44,691 bases of DNA, taken from NCBI GenBank assembly GCA_022749845.1, contig JAKIWX010000004.1, positions 1 to 44,691 on the forward strand, written 5' to 3'. The stretch's first letter is position 1, and every line of letters begins with the position of its first letter. The notes beneath the pieces are model-generated. The model did no database searches, was not told where the DNA came from, and saw only the letters and a program-made list of their open reading frames with translations. Below, piece by piece: positions 1-8,056 of the stretch. The DNA comes from Thermoplasmata archaeon (lineage in GTDB: Archaea > Thermoplasmatota > Thermoplasmata > Lutacidiplasmatales > UBA184). The position numbers were made by a program, and so were the translations under genes.

Positions 1-1
1 A

Positions 2-742
2 GCGAACGCCGCCGCCTACAACGCCGCGGGAGTGAAGGCCATCTTCCAGGGAGGGGAGGCGGCCTCGGTCGCCGAGGCTTCCTTCAACGCGGCGTCCAAT
101 TTTGAGACCGCTCGGGGGAAGAGGAGCCTCCGCGTCGTCTCCTGCAACACGACCGGGATCGCTCGAGCCGCCGCCCTCCTTCGGGGAAAGTACGGAGTTT
201 CCGAGTGGGAGGCGACGATTGTCCGGCGGGCGGCCGACCCCTCCGAGAGCGACCGTGGGCCCATCAACGGGATCCTTCCGAACTTCAAGCTCCCCTCCCA
301 CCACGGCCCGGACGTGAAAACCATCTTCCCGGACCTTCGGATCTCGACCCTCGCCGTCGTGGTCCCGACGACCCTCATGCACATCCATGTGAACCACGTC
401 CGTCTTGAGCGCCCGCCGTCGACCGTGGGGGAGGTGGTCGAGGCGTTCCGCTCGACTCGCCGGTTCCATCTCTTCCGGCGCTGGGAACAGGTCGCCGGTA
501 CCCCCCAGGTCATGGAGTACGCGCGCGACCGCGGTGGGCGGAGGCCGGACATGATGGAGAACGTACTGTGGGAGGAGGGCATCTCGCTCCAAGGAAACGA
601 GCTCCGGTTCTTCCAGGCGATCCACCAGGAATCGATCGTGGTGCCAGAGAACGTGGACGCGGTTCGGGCGATGTTCGAGCTTGCGCCGGATGCGGCTACG
701 TCCATGGCACGGACGGACGAACACCTCGCGAGCGCGCGCTGA
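2..742 (+). CDS. gap: Type II (archaeal) glyceraldehyde-3-phosphate dehydrogenase, C-terminal part (5' end outside window)
   Basis: Frame is open from the window edge; motifs VSCNTTG, VVVPTTLMHIHVNHV and MMENVLWEEGISL are typical of archaeal GAPDH. Confidence 0.85.
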   Translation, partial: ANAAAYNAAGVKAIFQGGEAASVAEASFNAASNFETARGKRSLRVVSCNTTGIARAAALLRGKYGVSEWEATIVRRAADPSESDRGPINGILPNFKLPSHHGPDVKTIFPDLRISTLAVVVPTTLMHIHVNHVRLERPPSTVGEVVEAFRSTRRFHLFRRWEQVAGTPQVMEYARDRGGRRPDMMENVLWEEGISLQGNELRFFQAIHQESIVVPENVDAVRAMFELAPDAATSMARTDEHLASAR

Positions 743-1000
743 CCATCGGGTACCGCCCGGATAGGAAGCATCGAACCCCACGGGAGTTCCGTCTCCGCCG
801 GATCGGGCAGAACTAAGGAGCTACTTCGGCATCTCGGCGTCGACGGCGGGGAGGAATCAACTCTACTTGTTGGATTCATTCCGAGACCCTTGGGCCGCGG
901 CGTCCTCCCCCGGGATGCTGCCCTGGCCGTGGGTCCCGGCCGGGGGCGTGGTCTCTTGAGGCGGAGAAGACCCTAGCTGGGGGCCGACTGCTCGCTCAGC

Positions 1001-1798
1001 TCAGCTTAGGCGTCGCGCGTAGTACCAATAGCTAATCATCCGGCCCTCTGCGGAAGCCGAGCGGTCCACAGCGGCCACTGAAGCTCCAGCGTTCGCAAGG
1101 CAGGCCGCTAGAATCTTGGGCGGTGTCCAGTAGACTTCCCAAGTAGTCCCGAGTTGCCTTCCCAGGGGCCTGCGCAAGCGCCCTAAGTAGCGATGCAGCA
1201 CACTCACTAGTGCTGGGGGGAAGGCGCGTAGCCAGCGGACAGTGGTATCGCCGTGAGCCTGGAACACAATGGTTCCCCCCGGAGCTGTAACTCGAACGAG
1301 TTCCCTGATGTAGCGTTCCTGGAGCCATCGAGGGAAGTGTTGGAGCACAAAGACCGAAAACGTCAACGAAAACCTTCCGCTTTCGAAGAGACGCAAGTCG
1401 GGGAACTCGGTGGTCGTGAAGGCGCAACGAGATCCGCGACGATTCAGCTCTCGCGCGAGCACGGCCATCGCTGGGGACTGGTCTAGACCGACTACCGACT
1501 CGAAGCACGAGGCCAGAGCTTGAGCTACCCGACCGGGACCGCAGCCAAAGTCCAGCGCTTCCCCTCCCTCGAACCGAAGTCCTAACTGGACTGCGCGGTC
1601 TCGCGCTTCGTCGACTATCTTCTCTCCCGACAGTAGGAACCTCTCGACGCTTGCACCCCTGGAGCCAGAGCCGAAGGGGCCGACCGCCCACTCGCGCGCA
1701 CTAGTGCCGAGCGCTAGCCACTCCCGGGTGATTCGACGGAAAGCGCGGAGCTGCCGTGGGGGGAGAGGGGCATCGACGGATCTCCAGTTCCGAACCAC
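1001..1798 (-). CDS. Class I SAM-dependent methyltransferase
   Basis: ALDFGCGPGRVAQALASCFESVVGLDQSPAM (SAM motif I) and FSLTFSVFVLQHFP / RVTAPGGTIVFQAHG; likely GTG start at 1798, because the longer 416-aa ORF has an unconvincing N-terminus. Confidence 0.75.
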   Translation of the reverse strand: MVRNWRSVDAPLPPRQLRAFRRITREWLALGTSAREWAVGPFGSGSRGASVERFLLSGEKIVDEARDRAVQLGLRFEGGEALDFGCGPGRVAQALASCFESVVGLDQSPAMAVLARELNRRGSRCAFTTTEFPDLRLFESGRFSLTFSVFVLQHFPRWLQERYIRELVRVTAPGGTIVFQAHGDTTVRWLRAFPPALVSVLHRYLGRLRRPLGRQLGTTWEVYWTPPKILAACLANAGASVAAVDRSASAEGRMISYWYYARRLS

Positions 1799-2203
1799 AC
1801 CCGATTGAATGCGACTTTGACCATAGTCCTGGCGATTCTGTGGAAACAGGACCACCAGCCCGCTCAGCGGGATCGGGCCTAGATCGGAGCATTTCTCACG
1901 CCGTTCGCGGAGCGGCGTCATCAGACAACGCGAGCTGGGGGAGTCGATCACGTACTGGCCGCAACCTGTCCAAGCTCCGGAGCGAGTAGCCAGGAACCAG
2001 TGAAGCGCCTGACAGCGTCCGGTTGCGGGCTCGAAGCTAGGAACGGTCGTCGGGCTCGCTCGGTCGGCCGAACTGCCCTCAGCATGTGAGCCGCTAGCAG
2101 GAGCCCAGGCAGACCCGATTCCGTCACCCGGCCCCCGAGGAGAGGACCGGTTACCTACCGAGCCACCGGTATGCTCCCAAAGCCCCCGACGTCGATATTT
2201 CAA

Positions 2204-2209
2204 TATACC
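2204..2209 (+). promoter_or_regulatory. Candidate archaeal TATA box for the surface-protein gene
   Basis: AT-rich tatacc in GC-rich DNA, ~33 nt upstream of ATG 2237. Confidence 0.45.
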
Positions 2210-2236
2210 TTGACTTAGGCTCATCGACGGGCCCCC

Positions 2237-5191
2237 ATGAGCAACATTCACGAGCCTCCGCGTGCGTGGCGAACTCTGACCCGCTCACCCGCACACCTCG
2301 GAGCTGTCCTTGCCGTGGTCGTGACGGGAATGCTCCTCCTCTCCTCCGGCCCCTCGGCCCAGGGAAGCTCCTCGCTCCGCCCTGGGGCCGTGCGGGACGC
2401 GCCCCTCTCGACAGCCCGTTCGCCGGCCGATACCCCCCACGCCTCCCCGGCCCACTACGCTCCCCCCTCGAGCTTCGTCGGCCCCTTCAACGGCACGCGC
2501 TTCAACGCGAGCTGGGACGAGATCGCTGGGGTCGGCGGAAGCACGTCGTGGGAGGTCGTGGACCCGTCGACCCACACCGTCTATGGATCGAACATCCTCG
2601 GTGGGTTCGTGAGCGCTTGGTCGGAGATGACCGGGCAGCTCTTGCGCGAATCCCCTGTCCTAGTCCACTCTCAGGGTGGCAGCGAGCTCGCCGGCCTCGC
2701 GATCGACCCGGCCCACCACCGTCTGTGGACGGCTGGACTAGAGGGAGGGGGCGGCGGGACGCTCACCATGCTCAACGAGACGACGCTCGTGCCCATCCTC
2801 AACGTATCGCTTCCAAACACGTACCACTCTCTCCCGGAATTCCTCAGCTACGACCCGTCTACCTTGAGCCTGTACGCCCGCGATCAGGGTCATGGGAACG
2901 TGACCTCCTTCAACGCCGCCACCTTGACCTTACAGAACAGCTGGGTCTGCGGCCCGTGCCAGGTGTGGCCCCAGACCCTCCTTCCCGCGCAGAATCTGCT
3001 TCTCGTACCGACCGGTGGACAGAACCTAAGCGTGCTGAACGCCTCGACGCTGCTGCTCGTCCGCAACCTCACCGACCCCATCCCGACCTTCGGGTCGACC
3101 ACCGCGGACTACGACCCGCTGTCTGGGCTCGTGTGGGTGGCGAACAAGAGCACCGCCTCCACCCCCATGGCAGAGTTCAACCTCGCCACGGGCTCGTACG
3201 TCGGCCCAATCGGGACAGGAGTACCCGCCAGTTTCGACATGGTCTACGACCCCCACAGCAACGTATTCGCGGTCGATGGAAGGGTGACCCCCCTCACATT
3301 GACCACGTACAACGCGACGACGGGGAGCGTGGTGGGGCACTACAGCCGCCCCGACCTTCCCCTACTGTCCGAGGCCTTCATGCTCGCCTTGGACCCCAGC
3401 ACGGACGGCGTCGTCGTAGGTTCGTTCGAAGGGAGTCTCGCCGTCGTCCTTTCCCTACCGACCCTGTCGGTCGTGGGCTCGGCCCCGGAGTTCGCCCTGG
3501 AGGGCACCACCTCGGCCTCCGACCCGGCGGCGGGCCTGTACTACTCGCTGGGGATTGCCCCCAGCGACCTCGTCGCGCGCCACTGGTCCAACGGCTCGAT
3601 CGCGTGGACCGAGACCCTCTCGAACCAGTTTTCGGTATCCCTCTTCGGCATGGCGGCGGACCCGGGTCTCGATCGGTTGTACGTGTCCAACGGAACCCTC
3701 CCCGGGTTCGAGGTGCTCAACGCGACCACGGGCGCGCCCGTTGGCGCTATCCCTCTCGCCCCCACCTTCAGCTTCTCCTATGTGACCATCGACTCGGTCC
3801 ACCACTGGCTCTACGCCGTGAACGGCTCGGGAAACGTCACTGTCGTCAGTACCCAATCCGGCATCCCGATCGGCACGGTGACGGCCCCGCTCGGTGCGAC
3901 GTGCGGGGGTGCCGCGGTGGCGGACAGCGTCACGGAGAGCGCCTACGTGCAGAACTGCACGAGCGCCACCGGCACGATCTACAGCATTAACGGGAGCTCG
4001 GCGACCCTCGGGCCCCGCCAGTGGCATATCGGGGGGAACCTGAACGGTGGACTGGCACTCGACCCGGTGCGTCAGATGCTCTACGTGGGAGGGGGCCTTC
4101 CGTACAACGTGACGGTGATACCGGTGCGCACTGCGGGCCCACCCTCCATGTTCCTCACGGGGGGCCAGGCGCCGGGCTACCTCGCGGTAGACCCTAACGC
4201 CGGCCTCGTCATTCTTTCCAACGTCAGTTCGGCGCACGCCTCCGTCTACAGCACCGCCACCCAGACCTTCCTGGGGACGATCCCCGTGCGACTCTCCTTG
4301 GGCGCGCTTGCGAACCCATCCGACGGCGCGTTCGTCATCAACCAGGCGCTCGACGGCTCCAACGTGCTCGTGCGCCCGCTCACGATCCCCGACGCTCCCA
4401 CCGCGCTCACCCTGGTCGCCGGGAACACCACCCTCTCGGCCTCCTGGAGCGCGGTCGGCGCCGCGGGTGCTGGTAACGCGACGATCACCGGATACACCGC
4501 CTCGCTCGGGTCGAGCGGGACCGGGCCGTGGACCGCGAACCTTTCCGTGAGCCAACCCAATGCGACCTTCACCCACCTCAACGACGGGACCACGTACTTC
4601 GTGACGGTCACCTCGCACACCGTGGCGGGGACGAGCCCGCCCGCCCCTCCCGCCTCCGCCGTGCCCGTCGGCGTACCCTACCCGCCGACCGCGGTCGCGG
4701 CCACCACGACCGGCAGCTCCTCGCTCCGGGTGAGCTGGAACGCGCCGTCCTCGACCGACGGCGCGCCGGTCCGCAACTACACGGTCGATTTCGCCACGAG
4801 CAGCGCGGGGCCGTGGACTGCCCTGAGCGCCGGCACAGCGCTCAACGTGAGCCTCACGGGACTCAAGGCGTCGACGAACTACACCGTGTTCGTCACGGCG
4901 TGGAATTCGGTCGGGGCCGGCAACGCGAGCGCCCGTGCGACGGCCAGCACCTCGGCGCCCGCGTCCACCAGCTCCTCGCCCCTCGGTGGCTGGCTCCTCT
5001 GGGCGGTCCTTGCCTTGGTGGCGTTGGTCGCGGTGGTCGCAGCGGTCCTGCTGCTCCGCCGGCGACCGAAGGGCCCGCCTCCCGGCTCGCCCGCACCCGG
5101 GAGCGCGGGCGGTGCTCCTGCTACGAGCTACGAGAACGTCCCGCCGGGCGTGGCGGGACCCCCACCGGGCGCTCCGCCGCCCGCCGCGTAG
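2237..5191 (+). CDS. Secreted, membrane-anchored surface protein: beta-propeller (YVTN-like) repeats, two fibronectin type III domains, C-terminal TM
   Basis: N-terminal hydrophobic segment LGAVLAVVVTGMLLLSSG, many N-x-S/T sequons, FnIII motifs (PDAPTALTLVAG..ASWSA; PYPPTAVAATTTGSSSLRVSWNAP), C-terminal TM LLWAVLALVALVAVVAAVLLLRRR. Confidence 0.8.
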   Translation: MSNIHEPPRAWRTLTRSPAHLGAVLAVVVTGMLLLSSGPSAQGSSSLRPGAVRDAPLSTARSPADTPHASPAHYAPPSSFVGPFNGTRFNASWDEIAGVGGSTSWEVVDPSTHTVYGSNILGGFVSAWSEMTGQLLRESPVLVHSQGGSELAGLAIDPAHHRLWTAGLEGGGGGTLTMLNETTLVPILNVSLPNTYHSLPEFLSYDPSTLSLYARDQGHGNVTSFNAATLTLQNSWVCGPCQVWPQTLLPAQNLLLVPTGGQNLSVLNASTLLLVRNLTDPIPTFGSTTADYDPLSGLVWVANKSTASTPMAEFNLATGSYVGPIGTGVPASFDMVYDPHSNVFAVDGRVTPLTLTTYNATTGSVVGHYSRPDLPLLSEAFMLALDPSTDGVVVGSFEGSLAVVLSLPTLSVVGSAPEFALEGTTSASDPAAGLYYSLGIAPSDLVARHWSNGSIAWTETLSNQFSVSLFGMAADPGLDRLYVSNGTLPGFEVLNATTGAPVGAIPLAPTFSFSYVTIDSVHHWLYAVNGSGNVTVVSTQSGIPIGTVTAPLGATCGGAAVADSVTESAYVQNCTSATGTIYSINGSSATLGPRQWHIGGNLNGGLALDPVRQMLYVGGGLPYNVTVIPVRTAGPPSMFLTGGQAPGYLAVDPNAGLVILSNVSSAHASVYSTATQTFLGTIPVRLSLGALANPSDGAFVINQALDGSNVLVRPLTIPDAPTALTLVAGNTTLSASWSAVGAAGAGNATITGYTASLGSSGTGPWTANLSVSQPNATFTHLNDGTTYFVTVTSHTVAGTSPPAPPASAVPVGVPYPPTAVAATTTGSSSLRVSWNAPSSTDGAPVRNYTVDFATSSAGPWTALSAGTALNVSLTGLKASTNYTVFVTAWNSVGAGNASARATASTSAPASTSSSPLGGWLLWAVLALVALVAVVAAVLLLRRRPKGPPPGSPAPGSAGGAPATSYENVPPGVAGPPPGAPPPAA

Positions 5192-5232
5192 GCCCGGCGT
5201 TGTGCGCCTCGGGCTTCGCCTCGCAAGGATGA

Positions 5233-5238
5233 TATAGG
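5233..5238 (+). promoter_or_regulatory. Candidate TATA box for rpo7
   Basis: tatagg 28 nt upstream of ATG 5261. Confidence 0.45.
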
Positions 5239-5260
5239 TCATCTCGGTCGGCGGCGCGCG

Positions 5261-5932
5261 ATGTATTATCTCGACGAACGGCGGGACGTGGTCCGCATCC
5301 CGCCCGACCGTCTCGGGCTCAAGCTGGAGACCGCCATCTCCGAGCTCGCCCAGCAGCAGTTCGAGGGCAAGCTCGTCGACGGCCAGAACCTCACGGTCAC
5401 GATCCAGGACGTGAAGCCGCTCGGCGAGGGCCACATCATCCACGGGGACGGCGGCGTCTACCAGGAGGTCGAGTACCGCGCCCTCCTCTTCCGACCCGAG
5501 CTCCAGGAGGTCGTCGAGGGGGCCGTCGTCGAGATTCGGAAGTTCGGTGCGTTCGTGCGGTTCGGCCCGCTCGACGGACTCCTCCACGTCTCCCAGATCA
5601 TGGACGATCGCGTGAACATCGACGAGCACAACCAGCGGCTCGTCGGCGTCGAAACGAAGCGCGACCTCAAGGTCGGCTACAAGGTCCGCGCCCGGATCGT
5701 CTCCCTCTCGCTCTCCGAGATCTCGCCCCGCGACAGCCGCATCGGCCTCACCATGCGCCAGCCCGGGCTCGGCCGGCTCGAGTGGATCGTCGAGGCGCAC
5801 AAGAAGGCGGAGGAGAAGTCCGGCAAGAAGCCTGCCGGCAAGAAGGAGGCCGCCCCCGCCAAGCCCGCGGTGAAGCCGCCGACGAAGCCGGTGGCGAAGC
5901 CCGCCGCAGCTACGGGGAGTGCCGCCGCATGA
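5261..5932 (+). CDS. rpo7: DNA-directed RNA polymerase subunit Rpo7 (RpoE1/E') with Lys/Ala/Pro-rich C-terminal tail
   Basis: MYYLDERRDVVRIPPDRLG..., S1-like KFGAFVRFGPLDGLLHVSQIMDD; followed by spt4. Confidence 0.92.
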   Translation: MYYLDERRDVVRIPPDRLGLKLETAISELAQQQFEGKLVDGQNLTVTIQDVKPLGEGHIIHGDGGVYQEVEYRALLFRPELQEVVEGAVVEIRKFGAFVRFGPLDGLLHVSQIMDDRVNIDEHNQRLVGVETKRDLKVGYKVRARIVSLSLSEISPRDSRIGLTMRQPGLGRLEWIVEAHKKAEEKSGKKPAGKKEAAPAKPAVKPPTKPVAKPAAATGSAAA

Positions 5933-6114
5933 TGAGCCTCAAGGCCTGCAAGAACTGCCACACCGTCACGGACCTTGCGAAGTGCCCGAAGTGCGGGGGC
6001 GAGACCTCGCGGGAGTGGCAAGGCTACCTCCTCGTCATCGACCCCGACAAGTCAGAGATCGCCCGGAAGCTCGGAATCCATGCCGCGGGCCGGTACGCGC
6101 TCCGGGTCAAGTGA
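5929..6114 (+). CDS. spt4: Transcription elongation factor Spt4 (RpoE2)
   Basis: KACKNCHTVTDLAKCPKCGGETSREWQGYLLVIDPDKSEIARKLGI; Zn-ribbon; ATGA overlap with rpo7. Confidence 0.9.
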   Translation: MMSLKACKNCHTVTDLAKCPKCGGETSREWQGYLLVIDPDKSEIARKLGIHAAGRYALRVK

Positions 6115-6637
6115 GGAGCGCGTCTGGGTCGTCCCCGAGGCGCTCCGGCCGACCCTCGCGGAACGGTACGGCCCGGTGTTCTCGGGGAAGGAAGCCGAGG
6201 ACCGCATCCGCCACCTCGGCATCTTCGGCAGCTGCGGCGATCGCGTGACCGCGCTCGCGCTTGCCGTTGGGAACCCCCCGCTCGTGGGGATCGTGGACTA
6301 CACGACGCGGCGGCACGAGGCGATTCCGAAGTCGGCGTTCTCGGCGCTCCGGTCGCGCCGCGTGGTCCAGGTGAAGAACCCCGCCGGCACCCTGACCGAG
6401 TCGCTGCGCCGCGCCGTGCGCGAGCTCCTGCTCGCGGGAGGCGGGCTCATCGAAGTCGACGGCGAGGAGGATCTAGGGTCGCTCGCTCTCGTCGAAGCGC
6501 TCCCGCTCGGGGCCACAGTTATATACGGTATCCCGGGTGCGGGGGTCTCGTTTGTTACGGTGGATGCCGTCGCGAAAGAGCACGTGCGGGCGCTCGTTGC
6601 GCAGATGGAACTGAGGAGGGTAGGGCGTGGAAGTTAA
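6080..6637 (+). CDS. GTP-dependent dephospho-CoA kinase (DUF359)
   Basis: DUF359 hallmarks: GSCGDRVTALAL, PLVGIVDYTTRR, VKNPAGTL, IEVDGEEDLGSLALVEALPLGATVIYGIPGAG. Confidence 0.88.
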   Translation: MPRAGTRSGSSEERVWVVPEALRPTLAERYGPVFSGKEAEDRIRHLGIFGSCGDRVTALALAVGNPPLVGIVDYTTRRHEAIPKSAFSALRSRRVVQVKNPAGTLTESLRRAVRELLLAGGGLIEVDGEEDLGSLALVEALPLGATVIYGIPGAGVSFVTVDAVAKEHVRALVAQMELRRVGRGS

Positions 6638-7163
6638 GGTGCTCGAGGAGCGAAAGAATCCGCTCCTGAAGCGCACCGAACTTCTGTTCGAAGTGGCCCA
6701 TCCTGGTGGCGCTAGCCCGCGCCGTTCCGAGGTCCAGGGGGAGCTCGCGAAGCAGCTCAAGGTACCGAAGGAGCGTCTCATCGTCGAATCGATGCACGCG
6801 CGCTTCGGCATCGCCCAAACGCGCGGGGAGGCACTCGTCTACGCCACGAATGAGGCCCGCGACCGCGTCACGCGCGAGCACATCCTAATTCGAAACGGGC
6901 TCAAGGAGAAGAAGTCGGCCACTCCTCCCACACCGGAAGCCGCTCCGACGGCCCCCGAGCCAGCTGCAGCCGCGAAACCCGAGACGAAGCCCGAGCCCGC
7001 GCCCGAGGTGAAGGCCGAGAAGCCGGCCGAGCCGAAGTCGGAGGCAAGCCACGCTCCCAAGGCCGAGAAGAAAGGGGAGAAGAAGGGCGAGAAGAGGGCC
7101 GACGCAAAGGCCGAGGGCAAGCCCGATACCAAGGCATCTCCAAAGCCTCCGAAGGAGACGTAA
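6627..7163 (+). CDS. rps24e: 30S ribosomal protein S24e with long K/A/P/E-rich C-terminal extension
   Basis: MEVKVLEERKNPLLKRTELLFEVAHPG...; the extension begins after ~RNGLKEKK. Confidence 0.9.
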   Translation: MEVKVLEERKNPLLKRTELLFEVAHPGGASPRRSEVQGELAKQLKVPKERLIVESMHARFGIAQTRGEALVYATNEARDRVTREHILIRNGLKEKKSATPPTPEAAPTAPEPAAAAKPETKPEPAPEVKAEKPAEPKSEASHAPKAEKKGEKKGEKRADAKAEGKPDTKASPKPPKET

Positions 7164-7165
7164 CG

Positions 7166-7459
7166 ATGGGCAAGGCCCGCGTCGACTTCTACGCAGCGAA
7201 GGGGGAGACGCTCACCCGCACGCACCGTAGCTGTCCGAAGTGCGGCCCCGGCATCTTCCTAGCCGAACATGCTTCGCGCCGGTCCTGCGGCCGGTGCGGC
7301 TACATGGAGTCGAAGGCGGAAACCAAGACCGAGATTAAGGCCGAGACCAAGGTCGAGGGGAAGCCGCCCGTTCCCAAGGGCAAGCCTACCCCGAAGTCGG
7401 GATCGGCCCCGACCCCTCTGGCGCCCAAGTCCAGTGCACCCCCATCGCCCCCCGCCTAG
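7166..7459 (+). CDS. rps27ae: 30S ribosomal protein S27ae with K/A/P/E-rich C-terminal extension
   Basis: Zn-ribbon CPKCGPGIFLAEHASRRSCGRCGY, immediately after rps24e. Confidence 0.9.
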   Translation: MGKARVDFYAAKGETLTRTHRSCPKCGPGIFLAEHASRRSCGRCGYMESKAETKTEIKAETKVEGKPPVPKGKPTPKSGSAPTPLAPKSSAPPSPPA

Positions 7460-7569
7460 TCGGGATCAGGGGAGCTCAGTCCCCGCAAGGATCTCCCAAA
7501 CATCGCCGACGGGACTCGGACCTCCGCAATCCTTACCTTTCTCGCAGATTGCGAGCGCCGCCGAGAGTC

Positions 7570-7643
7570 GGGCCCGTAGTATAGCTTGGATATCACAGAG
7601 GCCTCCGGAGCCTCGAACCCGGGTTCGAATCCCGGCGGGCCCG
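7570..7643 (+). tRNA. tRNA-Arg(CCG)
   Basis: 7-bp acceptor GGGCCCG/CGGGCCC, anticodon stem GAGGC/GCCTC with loop CTCCGGA, T-arm CCGGG-TTCGAAT-CCCGG, discriminator G; no intron. Confidence 0.93.
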
Positions 7644-7644
7644 T
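7630..7644 (+). repeat. tRNA-Arg 3'-end direct repeat, copy 0 (parent, inside the tRNA)
   Basis: tcccggcgggcccgt. Confidence 0.8.
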
Positions 7645-8056
7645 ACACCCTACAATAGAACAAGCGGATCTGTCACCCGGCCGGGTCGGTCGACCATACC
7701 CGCTCCGGTCTAGCCGGCCACACGCACGGAGGGCGATGAACCGCGGGTCCGGGGCACTACCTCGTGGTCGGCCCCCTCAAACTTCGATGGTTGGCCAGGG
7801 CCCACCCTGTTGCCCTGTCCCAAGGCTGGATTTTCCCCCCTCAACCATATTTGGCGTGAACCCCGACCGGGAAGCGCTCCGGAGGGGGGTTTATCAGGGA
7901 AGGGATCGCGCGGCCTAAACACTTCAACCCGCCGTGGGGGGGGCGCCAGCACCGAGGGCGGTCGACGAGTCGTTCGCTCCGCTCCGACCGCGGGAGGGCG
8001 GTGGCCCATTCTCGCCGAGTAAGCTCATCCCTCCGGATCAACTGAGGGCATTCCGA

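Noticed and set aside
16-879. 287-aa minus-strand ORF opposite GAPDH
   Set aside because: Shadow ORF of a recognisable gene on the plus strand.
1801-2251. N-terminal ~150 aa of the 1001-2251 minus ORF
   Set aside because: No domain pattern, and it overlaps the promoter/start of the divergent surface-protein gene; GTG at 1798 fits better.
3455-5800. 781-aa minus-strand ORF opposite the surface protein and rpo7
   Set aside because: Antisense of two well-supported genes; Arg/Gly/Asp-rich low-information translation is typical of high-GC shadow ORFs.
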